From NCBI RefSeq assembly GCF_000143985.1, contig NC_014364.1:3844001-3908000 (forward strand): a stretch of 64,000 nucleotides of DNA, written 5' to 3'. The notes under the pieces were generated by a model. The model was given only the letters and a program-made list of their open reading frames with translations. It was not told the origin of the DNA and did no database searches. Positions 45,394 through 54,076 of this stretch are shown in pieces. This DNA is from Sediminispirochaeta smaragdinae DSM 11293 (GTDB lineage Bacteria > Spirochaetota > Spirochaetia > DSM-16054 > Sediminispirochaetaceae). The first letter of the stretch is position 1. Every line of letters begins with the position of its first letter. A program made the translations under genes and the position numbers.

Positions 45394-46172
45394 ACATCGA
45401 AGTGAAGGAGCTCTCCTGCGGATACGGCGCAAAGGTGCTGCTGGAGGGGCTCAATCTGACCCTTTCCCGGGGTGAGATCCTCTGCATCCTGGGACCCAAC
45501 GGCGTGGGTAAAACAACCTTTTTCAAAACGATCCAGGGCTTTCTGAAACCGCTTGCCGGAGAGGTATATATCAACAACACCCTTCTCTCCCGTCTCAGCC
45601 GCAGGGAACTTGCACAGCTCATAGCCTATGTCCCCCAGGTCCACGGCCACCCCTTTTCCTACAGCGCACGTGATATGGTGCTCATGGGACGCACCCCGTA
45701 CCTAAACACGCTTTCGGCACCGGGAAAGGGGGATTCTGCCGTATGTCGAGAGGTGATGGAGCAGCTGGGGATCGCGCATCTGGCAGACCGATGCTATTCG
45801 CAGCTATCAGGAGGGGAACAGCAGATGGTGCTCATCGCCAGGGCAATGGCACAGAAGCCCACCTTTCTCATGATGGACGAACCGACCTCCAATCTTGATT
45901 ACGCTCATCAAATGTACCTGCTCCGGCAGATGATCAAACTGCGTGACACGGGACTGGGCATCATGATGATAACCCATTCCCCGGATCAGGCCTTTTTCTG
46001 CGCAGACAACGTGGCGCTCTTCTATCGGGATCGTCGGGTGCAGGCCGGAGCAACGGCCACCGTTCTCACCGAAACCTCCCTGAAGGATGCCTACGGCATC
46101 ACCGTCGACCTATTCAGAAACCGAAACAGCGCCGGAGAAGTGGTTACCACCTGTTCTCCGGTTATGGGATAG
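45390..46172 (+). CDS. FecE-type ABC transporter ATPase
   Basis: 260 residues. Walker A GPNGVGKTT, signature LSGGEQQMVLIARAM, Walker B FLMMDEPTSNLD, H-loop MITHSP. The start overlaps the permease stop by 4 nt. It powers the importer. The last 17 codons (RNRNSAGEVVTTCSPV and onward) contain a 45-bp sequence repeated perfectly 8 kb away, so the 3' end of this gene is one boundary of a probable island. Confidence 0.92.
   Translation: MNIEVKELSCGYGAKVLLEGLNLTLSRGEILCILGPNGVGKTTFFKTIQGFLKPLAGEVYINNTLLSRLSRRELAQLIAYVPQVHGHPFSYSARDMVLMGRTPYLNTLSAPGKGDSAVCREVMEQLGIAHLADRCYSQLSGGEQQMVLIARAMAQKPTFLMMDEPTSNLDYAHQMYLLRQMIKLRDTGLGIMMITHSPDQAFFCADNVALFYRDRRVQAGATATVLTETSLKDAYGITVDLFRNRNSAGEVVTTCSPVMG
46118..46162 (+). 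repeat. 45-bp direct repeat, left copy (attL-like)
   Basis: Runs AAACCGAAACAGCG through to TTCTCCGGT and is identical base for base to 54077-54121 in the same orientation. It lies in the last codons of the FecE-type ATPase gene. It contains the inverted repeat CCGGAGAA...TTCTCCGG with GTGGTTACCAC in the middle, a shape typical of recombinase sites but also of terminators. Confidence 0.85.
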
Positions 46173-46183
46173 AGCAAAGACCA

Positions 46184-46405
46184 TTATCGCCTTTTTATCA
46201 TTCTTAAAGCCCCGGCGCCGATAATCTGATCTTCGGTGACGGCATAGCCCTGGTACTGGAGGAGATTCAACATGGCGCTGCTTTCACAGTGATACCCCTC
46301 GTGTACCTGAAAGCCCTCGAGCATGACGCCTTCCGGCGGGCTCCAGCCGGAACCCGTACAACCGAAAAGACAGCCCGCACCCAACAGCAAAATAACATCT
46401 TTCAT
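46184..46405 (-). pseudogene. Lipoprotein with BtrH_N/C39-like segment, truncated
   Basis: 73 residues starting MKDVILLLGAGCLFGCTGSG, a lipoprotein signal with lipobox LFGC, behind GGAGG. The rest, EGYHCESSAMLNLLQYQGYAVTEDQIIGAG, resembles the start of BtrH_N/C39-like cysteine-peptidase domains (HCxSSxLxNLL). The family continues well over 100 residues further, but here it ends in LRMIKRR 22 nt from the 45-bp repeat. It may be a remnant cut at the island edge, or a short functional lipoprotein. Confidence 0.5.
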
Positions 46406-46517
46406 TATATCCTCCATATCGTAATGGTAACAAAGAGGATAAACCCTCCAGTAAGGGGGAGAGGCAAGAGAAATACATACAGATGCCTGCGAGAAATGAA
46501 AGTGTCAAAACCAATAA

Positions 46518-46621
46518 ATTTACGTAAATAATTTAAAATAAACTTCAAAAAACACAAATATAAAATCATGTCAAAATTTATGTTGACACCAAACCAGAGT
46601 CATGCTAAATCTTTACGTAAA
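46518..46621 (+). promoter_or_regulatory. Island sugar-operon promoter with two identical operators
   Basis: TTTACGTAAA occurs at 46519-46528 (within the 12-bp palindrome ATTTACGTAAAT) and at 46612-46621. Between them a -35 TTGACA (46583-46588), 17 bp and TAAATC (46606-46611) form a promoter, so the second operator covers the transcription start. The central CG is typical of LacI-family sites. The rest of the gap 46406-46733 shows no gene. Confidence 0.6.
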
Positions 46622-46733
46622 CAAAGGCTTGTTTCTTATTTGGCCGGATCTTTTCAGACAAGCGAATACAGCAAAGGTAAATATGATAACAAGGCCTGAA
46701 TATTCTATCATTTATTCATATCGGAGGATAAAG

Positions 46734-47693
46734 ATGCACAAAAGATCAAAAACAATGCTGGCCCTTTTAACACTACTCGTTCTGGCATTTCCCTTATTTG
46801 CGGGAGGAAAACAGGAAGGAACCAAAGATGACAGACTGCGATTTGCGTTCCTGCCGAACACCCAGAACAATACCTTTCAGAGCACCATGAACGACACATT
46901 TAAAACATTGTGTGATGAGAAAGGAATCGCTTACACCGTTCTGGATCCCGACTATGACCTGAACAAGCAACTCAACCAATTATCAGACGCCGCCAATCAA
47001 AAATATGATATGGTGTTCGTCATCCCCGTAGACTCCAACGGCATAACCGCAGGGCTCATGGAACTCAAACAAGCCGGTGTCCCTGTCATCAACGTCGATA
47101 CCTCAGTCGGCAAAGACGATTTAAGCCTCGTACTTTCGGTGGTCGCAACCGACGCCTATATGGCGGGAACACTGGTTGGAGCCCAGATGGTAGAAGACTA
47201 CCCAGAAGGCGGCAAGATCGCCATTCTCGATTTCCCCTCCAATGAAAGTTGTGTCGACAGGGTAAACGGTTTCCTTGAAGGCCTTGGCGCAAACAAAAGC
47301 GCATTCGACATTGTGGCCCAGCAGGATGGAGCCGCAGCACTTGACGCATCATTGGTGCTTGCCGAAGACATTATCACAGCACACCCCGATCTGAAGGCCT
47401 TCTTTTGCATCAATGATCCAAGCGCCCTCGGAGCGGCGGCGGCAATCAAGGCAGCAAACCAAAAGGGCCAGATAGGAGTATACAGCATCGATGCCTCGCC
47501 GGATGGAAAGCAGGCACTGCTCGACGGAGAGTTTACCGCCGTGGCCGCACAGGTTCCCATCGAGATTGCAAAATACGCCTTCAACCAGGCCCTGGATGTT
47601 CTGGATGGTAAAACAATCGAGAAATCGGTATATCTGCCTTCCCACCTCGTCTCTCAGGAAGAAGCAACCAAGACCCTGAACGACTGGCAGTAA
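46734..47693 (+). CDS. Ribose-type sugar-binding protein
   Basis: 319 residues, Peripla_BP_4 family. The signal peptide runs MHKRSKTMLALLTLLVLAFPLFAG then GGKQEG, again without a lipobox Cys. LPNTQNNTFQSTMNDTFKTLC, DMVFVIPVDSNGITAGL and FCINDPSALGAAAAIK match RbsB-like proteins. The start at 46734 is fixed by GGAGG; the frame extends upstream without a role. It is the first gene of the island operon with GH32, so fructose or another released sugar is a candidate ligand. Confidence 0.88.
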   Translation: MHKRSKTMLALLTLLVLAFPLFAGGKQEGTKDDRLRFAFLPNTQNNTFQSTMNDTFKTLCDEKGIAYTVLDPDYDLNKQLNQLSDAANQKYDMVFVIPVDSNGITAGLMELKQAGVPVINVDTSVGKDDLSLVLSVVATDAYMAGTLVGAQMVEDYPEGGKIAILDFPSNESCVDRVNGFLEGLGANKSAFDIVAQQDGAAALDASLVLAEDIITAHPDLKAFFCINDPSALGAAAAIKAANQKGQIGVYSIDASPDGKQALLDGEFTAVAAQVPIEIAKYAFNQALDVLDGKTIEKSVYLPSHLVSQEEATKTLNDWQ

Positions 47694-47726
47694 CCTATCG
47701 CCAGGATTTCCGAAGGTTTCTACCGC

Positions 47727-47757
47727 AAAGAGGAGGGCTGAACCCTCCTCTTTGTTT
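47727..47757 (+). terminator. Attenuator hairpin after the binding-protein gene
   Basis: Perfect 11-bp stem AAAGAGGAGGG (47727-47737) and CCCTCCTCTTT (47743-47753) with loop CTGAA, followed by GTTTG. It should terminate most transcripts after the binding protein. Confidence 0.75.
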
Positions 47758-47781
47758 GTCAGATGCATGAGGGTAATGGAG

Positions 47782-49290
47782 ATGAATGAAATAGTATTGG
47801 AAATGAAGAACATCAAAAAGAGTTTCTCCGGAGTACATGCATTGAAAGGCATCGATTTCTCGCTGAAAAAGGGCGAAGTCCACGCATTGCTGGGAGAAAA
47901 CGGTGCGGGAAAATCGACATTGATCAAGACACTCGGAGGAATTTACCGCCCGGATGAGGGAACCATCACGATCCGGGGCAGCCAGGTGGTAATTGACAAG
48001 GTCACAACAGCACGGGAATACGGAATAGGGATCATTCACCAGGAAATTGTGCTGGTCCCCCACCTCTCCGTGGCCAAGAACATTTATCTCGGAAGAGAAC
48101 CTTTGACGAGGGGGGGGATACTCGACGAGAAGCGCATGATAACGGAGGCCCACACGATGATTTCACGATTGGGGCTCTCCATCGATGTGACCCGTCCGGT
48201 TGAAGAACTAACCATCGCCCAGCAGCAAATGGTTGAAATTGTAAAAGCCATCTCCTTCAACGCCAAGATCCTGGTTATGGACGAACCGACCTCATCCCTT
48301 AGTGAAGAAGAAGTGGAGAAGCTGTTTGAAACAATTGGGAAATTAAAAACCCACAATGTAAGCATCATCTATATCTCTCACCGCATGGAAGAATTGTTCA
48401 GGATTTCCGACAGAATAACGGTCATTCGCGACGGCCTGTATGTCGGGACCAAGGACACGGACAAAACCAACACGCACGAACTGGTTGCCATGATGGTGGG
48501 ACGAAACCTGGAAAGTTTCTATACAAGAACATACAACAAGCTGGAGGGAGCGCCGGTTGTACTGGATGTAAAGCACCTTTCAAGCAAAGGCTATTTTGAG
48601 GATGTTTCTTTTTCCGTAAGACGTGGTGAAGTGATAGGCTTTGCAGGCCTGGTGGGAGCCGGCAGAAGCGAGATCATGATGAGCATTTTCGGCTGCCCTC
48701 CGCAAAGATCATCGGGGACCGTTCTCCTCAATGGAGAAGAAGTGCATTTCACCAACTCCCTGCAGGCAATAAGAAAAGGAATCGGGTTCGTTCCCGAAGA
48801 TCGAAAAAAACAGGGGTTGGTCCTGAGCAACTCGGTCGGATACAACATTACACTTGCTTCGCTGAGATTTCTTATGAAGGGAATCTCAATCAGCAAAAAC
48901 AAACGGCAGGCAATTATAGACAAGCACATCAAAAAACTGATGATAAAAACATCATCGGCAGACGCGGAGGTATCGAGTCTATCAGGGGGCAATCAACAGA
49001 AGGTCGTAATAGCAAAGTGGCTGGCAACACAGCCAAGCCTGCTCATTCTGGACGAACCAACCAGAGGCGTGGATGTCGGAGCCAAGTACGAAATATACAC
49101 GATCATTAACCAGCTGGCTTCCGAAGGGATTGCAATAATTTTCATATCCAGCGAACTCCCTGAAATCATAAATATGTGCGACTCGGTATGCGTGGTCAGG
49201 GCCGGAAAAATTGTCAAACAGATTCCCCATGAAACATTGTCGCAAGAATACATCATGCAGTTTGCCGCAGGAGGAAAAGAGCATGAATAA
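47782..49290 (+). CDS. Ribose-type ABC ATPase (RbsA-like)
   Basis: 502 residues, two ABC domains. First: [23 protein letters not shown] signature, ILVMDEPTSSL. Second: degenerate [41 protein letters not shown]. The start MNEIVLEMKN is set by AGGG 8 nt upstream; earlier in-frame Met codons are poorly placed. Energises the importer with the next gene. Confidence 0.9.
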   Translation: MNEIVLEMKNIKKSFSGVHALKGIDFSLKKGEVHALLGENGAGKSTLIKTLGGIYRPDEGTITIRGSQVVIDKVTTAREYGIGIIHQEIVLVPHLSVAKNIYLGREPLTRGGILDEKRMITEAHTMISRLGLSIDVTRPVEELTIAQQQMVEIVKAISFNAKILVMDEPTSSLSEEEVEKLFETIGKLKTHNVSIIYISHRMEELFRISDRITVIRDGLYVGTKDTDKTNTHELVAMMVGRNLESFYTRTYNKLEGAPVVLDVKHLSSKGYFEDVSFSVRRGEVIGFAGLVGAGRSEIMMSIFGCPPQRSSGTVLLNGEEVHFTNSLQAIRKGIGFVPEDRKKQGLVLSNSVGYNITLASLRFLMKGISISKNKRQAIIDKHIKKLMIKTSSADAEVSSLSGGNQQKVVIAKWLATQPSLLILDEPTRGVDVGAKYEIYTIINQLASEGIAIIFISSELPEIINMCDSVCVVRAGKIVKQIPHETLSQEYIMQFAAGGKEHE

Positions 49291-50302
49291 AAACTTCAGG
49301 ACCTGGCTTCGCAGCAATACCGTCACCACCATGCTCCGCAATAATGCCGGCATCTTGGTCGTCTTGATCCTGTTCGGGGTCTTCCTATCCTTTACCACCG
49401 ATAACTTTCTCACGAACGGAAACATCATATCGGTATTGCGCCAGATTTCCATCAACATGTACATCGCCCTCGGGATGACCCTGGTCATCATCCTTGGAGG
49501 TATCGATTTGTCCGTCGGCAGCATTGTCGCCATGAGCGGAACACTCATCGTCGGTTTCATCGTTACCCAGGGACTTCCGTTATGGCTCGCCATTGTGCTG
49601 GGACTCCTGCTGGGGACCCTGGCCGGTCTGATAAACGGAATCATCATTGCAAAATTCAAGGTCCCGGCCTTCATCGTCACAATGGCAATGATGAACATCG
49701 CCAGCGGCGTTGCGTATGTATACAGCGGAGGCCGCTCCACAAGAATCACCGAAGATTTTTTCGTACAGATCGGAACAGGCTATATATTTGGAAAAATTCC
49801 CCTCCCCGTCGTTTACATGATAGTGCTGATCGCAGTCTTCGTATTCATGCTCAATAAAACGAAATTCGGTACCTATGTGTATGCAATCGGCGGAAATCGT
49901 GAATCGGCAAAGGTAAGCGGCGTTCCCATCATGAAGGTCGAGATAGCCGTATTCACCCTTACCGGCCTGCTATCGGCCTTCGCAGGGCTTGTGCTTGCCA
50001 GCAGGATGTACTCGGGACAGCCTTCGGTGGGAAGCGGCTATGAACTCGACGCCATTGCTGCGTGTGTTCTTGGCGGCGTTTCAATGGCGGGAGGAAAGGG
50101 GCGTATCAGCGGGACCGTTATAGGTGCGATGGTCATTGGAATCATTTCAAACGGCCTGAACCTCATGGGCGTCAGCTCCTTCTGGCAACTGATAGTGAAG
50201 GGAGTAATCATTCTTTTCGCCATTCTCATCGATACACAAAACGGCAAGGGAAGCGCATTTTCCACGTTCATCAAGAACGCCTCATTGCGTCATAGATCAT
50301 AA
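49283..50302 (+). CDS. Ribose-type ABC permease (RbsC-like)
   Basis: 339 residues, about eight to ten helices. LGMTLVIILGGIDLSVGSIVAMSG, PAFIVTMAMMNIASG, IGGNRESAKVSGVP and LDAIAACVLGGVSMAGGKG are standard for the family. GAGG precedes the ATG, which overlaps the ATPase stop by 8 nt; an earlier frame start lies inside the ATPase. Confidence 0.9.
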   Translation: MNKNFRTWLRSNTVTTMLRNNAGILVVLILFGVFLSFTTDNFLTNGNIISVLRQISINMYIALGMTLVIILGGIDLSVGSIVAMSGTLIVGFIVTQGLPLWLAIVLGLLLGTLAGLINGIIIAKFKVPAFIVTMAMMNIASGVAYVYSGGRSTRITEDFFVQIGTGYIFGKIPLPVVYMIVLIAVFVFMLNKTKFGTYVYAIGGNRESAKVSGVPIMKVEIAVFTLTGLLSAFAGLVLASRMYSGQPSVGSGYELDAIAACVLGGVSMAGGKGRISGTVIGAMVIGIISNGLNLMGVSSFWQLIVKGVIILFAILIDTQNGKGSAFSTFIKNASLRHRS

Positions 50303-50317
50303 ATACTGGAGCAGCAT

Positions 50318-51793
50318 ATGAACATCTTTAGAAAACCATCATTCACCGAATCCACCGGTGATGCCATACCATTTTATCACGACGGCACCTACCATATTTT
50401 CTCATTAACATCCCCACCGGGAACTACGGTATATCCCGATCGACTCAGAACGACCTGGAGTCATACCATATCCGAAGATCTGGTAACATGGAAAGAACTT
50501 CCGACAGCCCTTTATCCCGGAGAAGGCGACGAGCCGGACGCCTCGGGCGTATGGACAGGAGCCGCCCTTTTCGGAGAGGGAACATATCATATTTTTTACA
50601 CCGGCTATAATATACATGCGGAATATCAACAAACGATTTGCCACGCCGTAAGCGACGATTCAATCTCCTGGCACAAGGATCCACGAAACCCCATTATCAT
50701 TCCCAACACGGAGCTGTACGAAGCGCTTGACTGGCGCGATCCATACGTCTTTTACCATGAAGAGGAACATGAATACTGGATGCTGATATCAGCACGCAGG
50801 AACAACGGACCAAGCACACGACGCGGCTGCGTCATACTCTACAAATCTCCCGACCTGACATCCTGGCATTATTCCCGTGCCCTGTACACGCCAGGCCATA
50901 CGAACTGTCCCGAGTGTTCAGAAATGTATAAAATAGGTGACACATGGTATCTTTCTTATTCCCGCTTTTCCGAGTTTGGCAACACCATCTATCGAATTGC
51001 CGATACCCCCTACGGGCCATGGAAAACCCCGGTAAAAGATGGGATAGGCGGCCGAAGATTTTACGCCGCGAAATCAATGAAAAACGACGAGGGGCGACGT
51101 TTCTACTTTGGCTGGGCCCACGATCGTGCAGACAATAGTGATGCAGGTCAGTGGTATTGGGGCGGGCTCTTCTGTGTTCCGCATGAGGTTGTGCAGGATA
51201 CAAACAAAGAACTCAATGTCAAACTTCCCGTTGAAATAGAAGCCACCGCAAAACAGGAGATAGCGTGGAAACTTCTCCCCAAATTGGGGGATGTCGTGAC
51301 GCATGGAAAGAAATCATTATCAGTTGCATCCAAAGAAACCTTCTCGTACGGTTTCTTTGATCACTGCGAGAATCGCTTTCTTTTCTCCTGTACAATTTTG
51401 CCCCGGGAGGTTTACGATCATTTCGGCTTGCTGATCAAGTCCGACGACGATGCGGCAAATTGCCTCCTGCTCTCTTTTGATGTAAGCATGAACAGGGTTT
51501 CACTCCTCAATCTACCCATGGGAGTCGATCCATTCTGGCAGCAATCCTGTCAGGCCATTCCCGAACCCAAGGAACCGGGCCCCGATGGTATCAGGGTCGC
51601 GGAAAAAGTGTTCAAAATCAGCCCCACTAGTGCGATCGGAATAAAAGCACTTATCGACAAGGACATGGTGGAACTGTTCATAAACGATGAGGTTGCCTTC
51701 ACGTATCGCTACTTCGCCAAGGCAGACCATGAAATCGGATATATGGTACAGGATGGTGAGGTCGATTTCGATGACATCACGATAAGAGCATAA
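50318..51793 (+). CDS. GH32-like beta-propeller glycoside hydrolase
   Basis: 491 residues with no signal peptide, so cytoplasmic. The propeller carries the RDP motif (140-142, DWRDPYVFY) and the acid/base EC motif (E199, NCPECSEMY) of GH32. In place of the usual WMNDPNG it has STGDAIPFYHDGTYHIFSL, with D15 at the nucleophile position. Residues about 330-491 form the C-terminal beta-sandwich. It probably hydrolyses sucrose, fructans or related fructosides brought in by the adjoining importer. A strong terminator follows. Confidence 0.82.
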   Translation: MNIFRKPSFTESTGDAIPFYHDGTYHIFSLTSPPGTTVYPDRLRTTWSHTISEDLVTWKELPTALYPGEGDEPDASGVWTGAALFGEGTYHIFYTGYNIHAEYQQTICHAVSDDSISWHKDPRNPIIIPNTELYEALDWRDPYVFYHEEEHEYWMLISARRNNGPSTRRGCVILYKSPDLTSWHYSRALYTPGHTNCPECSEMYKIGDTWYLSYSRFSEFGNTIYRIADTPYGPWKTPVKDGIGGRRFYAAKSMKNDEGRRFYFGWAHDRADNSDAGQWYWGGLFCVPHEVVQDTNKELNVKLPVEIEATAKQEIAWKLLPKLGDVVTHGKKSLSVASKETFSYGFFDHCENRFLFSCTILPREVYDHFGLLIKSDDDAANCLLLSFDVSMNRVSLLNLPMGVDPFWQQSCQAIPEPKEPGPDGIRVAEKVFKISPTSAIGIKALIDKDMVELFINDEVAFTYRYFAKADHEIGYMVQDGEVDFDDITIRA

Positions 51794-51829
51794 GAGACTA
51801 TAAATATTAAATAACTATAGAGAGCCACC

Positions 51830-51865
51830 ATACCGCCGGTTCACTAGCTGCCGGCGGTATTTTTT
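51830..51865. terminator. Rho-independent terminator between GH32 and lacI-type genes
   Basis: ATACCGCCGG (51830-51839) pairs with CCGGCGGTAT (51851-51860), then TTTTTT on the plus strand. The gene on the other side is convergent, so it may serve both. Confidence 0.85.
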
Positions 51866-51888
51866 GTACATGCTGCCATGATTCCCAG

Positions 51889-53916
51889 TCAATTCATGAC
51901 AGTCTGTTTTACCAAACGCTCAAGATCGCTCGGAATGGCCTCGTGCAAGATATCTTTCCAGGCTTTTATAAGCTGTTTGGGTTTTACAACATACGGCTGA
52001 ACGCCGACAAATTTGAAAGTCTCGTTACTAACTAATGCTTTTGCAACGGCCTTGGCCGTAGCCTCACCTTGCTCATAAGGGCGCTGGGTACTCAACCCCA
52101 TCACCATCTTTTTTTGGGCCATATATGAGGCTATTTTATAATCAAGATCAAATGTAAAGATCGCTATATCCGTCCGCCCCATCTCCTCCAGAGCTTTGAT
52201 TGCATACAATGCCGGCTGATCCCAGGAGATGTACAGCCCCTCAATATCCGGATGCTGTTTGATCATCTGTTTGCATGTATCATAGGCATGCTCGATCCTT
52301 CCAAAGGATTGAATGGCAACAATATCAATATGAGCGTACATTTCCCGGACCACCTTCTCCGCAGAAGCATCCCGAAGATGCGTGCCATAAAAGGGAGTAC
52401 CATGAATAATAAACCCGACTTTTGCACTCGATCGTGCTTTAAAGTAGTCTCCAAGCAAAATTCCCGTGTTATTACCGTTTTCCCTCTCGTTCACCGAGAC
52501 ACAAGTGACGTAGGATTCTTTCGATAATCCTTCCGGCACATTGCTGATAAAGACCAGCTTGATCGTCTTGGAAAGCTCCTTGAATTTTTGTGCAGTGACA
52601 TGATCATCGGTAGGGATGGCAATCAGCACATCGGGACGCTGGATCCGTATTGCTTCAAGCTGGGCCAGCTGCAACGACGGATCAAACTGCGCATCCATGA
52701 CAGATACCACAGAAATCCCAAAAGATTCCAATGTTGCCCGAATAGCCTGTTCGTGCAGGCGGGTCCACGCGGTACCCCCATAATGAAAGGAAATCGCCAC
52801 ACGATAATTCTTGTCACGGAGCATACGTCGTTCGTCCGTCGTCAATATAATCTCGTCGGGAGAAACAGCCTTTTCACCAAAAGGCCCCATTCCCAGCATC
52901 CTTGTCGACTTTCGATTAATCAACTCGACACCCACTTGCAAGTCACGGCTTTCAAGCTGCTCTCCCGCCATCAAACGAAGTAGAGCGTCCCAGGCCCTTT
53001 GGGCCATCTGTTCGGTATCCTCTTTTAAAATTGTCAGGGGAGGAGCCGTGATTTCATAGAAGGGATTATCCCCATATGCAATTATGGAGATATCCCGAGG
53101 ACATTCCTTGCCCATATTCTGCAGCGTTTTCAACAGATCACAGGTCAGCTCATTCCCAACTACAACACATGCGGAAGGTTGTTGTCTTTCATAGGCGAGC
53201 TTAATCTCATGCTCATATGCCTCTCCGTTCATATGGGGCTCAAATTCAAAAACAAGCGAGCCTCTGTAATAGAGTGAACTTTCCTCCAGTGCTTGTTGAT
53301 ATCCCTCAAGCTGATCTTTACCAGTCGCCCCAATCCCCTGTATCTTGAGCAAGGCAATGCGCTCATGTCGATTCTTGATCAGTTGTTTGGTACCAAGATA
53401 TATCGCCTTCTTTATGGCAAATGTCACAGAGCAAATTTCATCTGAGTTGATTCTCCGCTCGATACAAACAAAAGGAATCCTTGAACGTAGCAATTTGCCA
53501 TAAGATCTCGGATTATCGGTGGCAGGAACCAAAAGTATCGCCGCATACGTCTTTTTGGAAATAAGCGATTGTAGTATTTGCCTCTCTACCTGCTTATCGT
53601 CATTCGTGATATGCACGGAAAGCCGAAGAGTAGAATCTTCGGCCAAGGCATGAATATGGGAGGCGATACGAACATAGGTTTGTTCTTCGAGATTCGGCAC
53701 CAGCAGGGCAACAGCACCACTGCGGCCGTACGAAAGGGACCCGTCGGCGCTGATTCTCTTATTCTGGTACCCTGTTGCAACAATAGCCTCCTGAACTCTC
53801 TGTACAAGCTCTGGCTTAACATAGCGTGTACAGTTGATAACATGAGAAACCGTTGCAATCGAAACACCGGCAGTATCCGCAACATCCTTTATAGTGACCT
53901 TTTGCCTTTTTGCCAT
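51889..53916 (-). CDS. LacI-type regulator with two periplasmic-binding-protein-like sensor domains
   Basis: 675 residues, twice the usual LacI length. Residues 8-50 are a LacI helix-turn-helix and hinge (TIKDVADTAGVSIATVSHVIN). Residues about 66-335 are a normal LacI effector domain (GDNPFYEITAPPLTILKED). Residues about 371-655 are a second, RbsB-like domain (VAISFHYGGTAWTRLHEQAI, LYISWDQPALYAIKALEEMG, FTFDLDYKIASYMAQKK). No stop or start lies at the junction, so it is one protein. It is convergent with the island sugar operon and likely controls it. A near-match operator overlaps its own promoter region. Confidence 0.88.
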   Translation of the reverse strand: MAKRQKVTIKDVADTAGVSIATVSHVINCTRYVKPELVQRVQEAIVATGYQNKRISADGSLSYGRSGAVALLVPNLEEQTYVRIASHIHALAEDSTLRLSVHITNDDKQVERQILQSLISKKTYAAILLVPATDNPRSYGKLLRSRIPFVCIERRINSDEICSVTFAIKKAIYLGTKQLIKNRHERIALLKIQGIGATGKDQLEGYQQALEESSLYYRGSLVFEFEPHMNGEAYEHEIKLAYERQQPSACVVVGNELTCDLLKTLQNMGKECPRDISIIAYGDNPFYEITAPPLTILKEDTEQMAQRAWDALLRLMAGEQLESRDLQVGVELINRKSTRMLGMGPFGEKAVSPDEIILTTDERRMLRDKNYRVAISFHYGGTAWTRLHEQAIRATLESFGISVVSVMDAQFDPSLQLAQLEAIRIQRPDVLIAIPTDDHVTAQKFKELSKTIKLVFISNVPEGLSKESYVTCVSVNERENGNNTGILLGDYFKARSSAKVGFIIHGTPFYGTHLRDASAEKVVREMYAHIDIVAIQSFGRIEHAYDTCKQMIKQHPDIEGLYISWDQPALYAIKALEEMGRTDIAIFTFDLDYKIASYMAQKKMVMGLSTQRPYEQGEATAKAVAKALVSNETFKFVGVQPYVVKPKQLIKAWKDILHEAIPSDLERLVKQTVMN

Positions 53917-53927
53917 TTCACTCTCTT

Positions 53928-53977
53928 TTTACGCAAATTTCCAGTGAATTATAAAGGTTATAGCAGAAACATGTCAA
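53928..53977 (-). promoter_or_regulatory. Promoter and operator of the double-sensor LacI gene
   Basis: Minus strand -35 TTGACA (53977-53972), an 18-bp spacer and consensus TATAAT (53953-53948). TTTGCGTAAA (53937-53928), one base from the TTTACGTAAA operator seen at the sugar operon, lies just downstream, which suggests autoregulation. Confidence 0.65.
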
Positions 53978-54076
53978 ACAGAAGAATAAATATGCCAATA
54001 AAAGCAATAGAATATGCTTTTTTATATAAACAGGTTGGTACCAACATGCATCTGGATGAAAAAGGGGACTGTATAA

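Noticed and set aside
51889-53916. Two adjacent genes, a LacI regulator and a binding protein
   Set aside because: The frame is open through the junction, and the second domain has no start with an RBS and no signal peptide.
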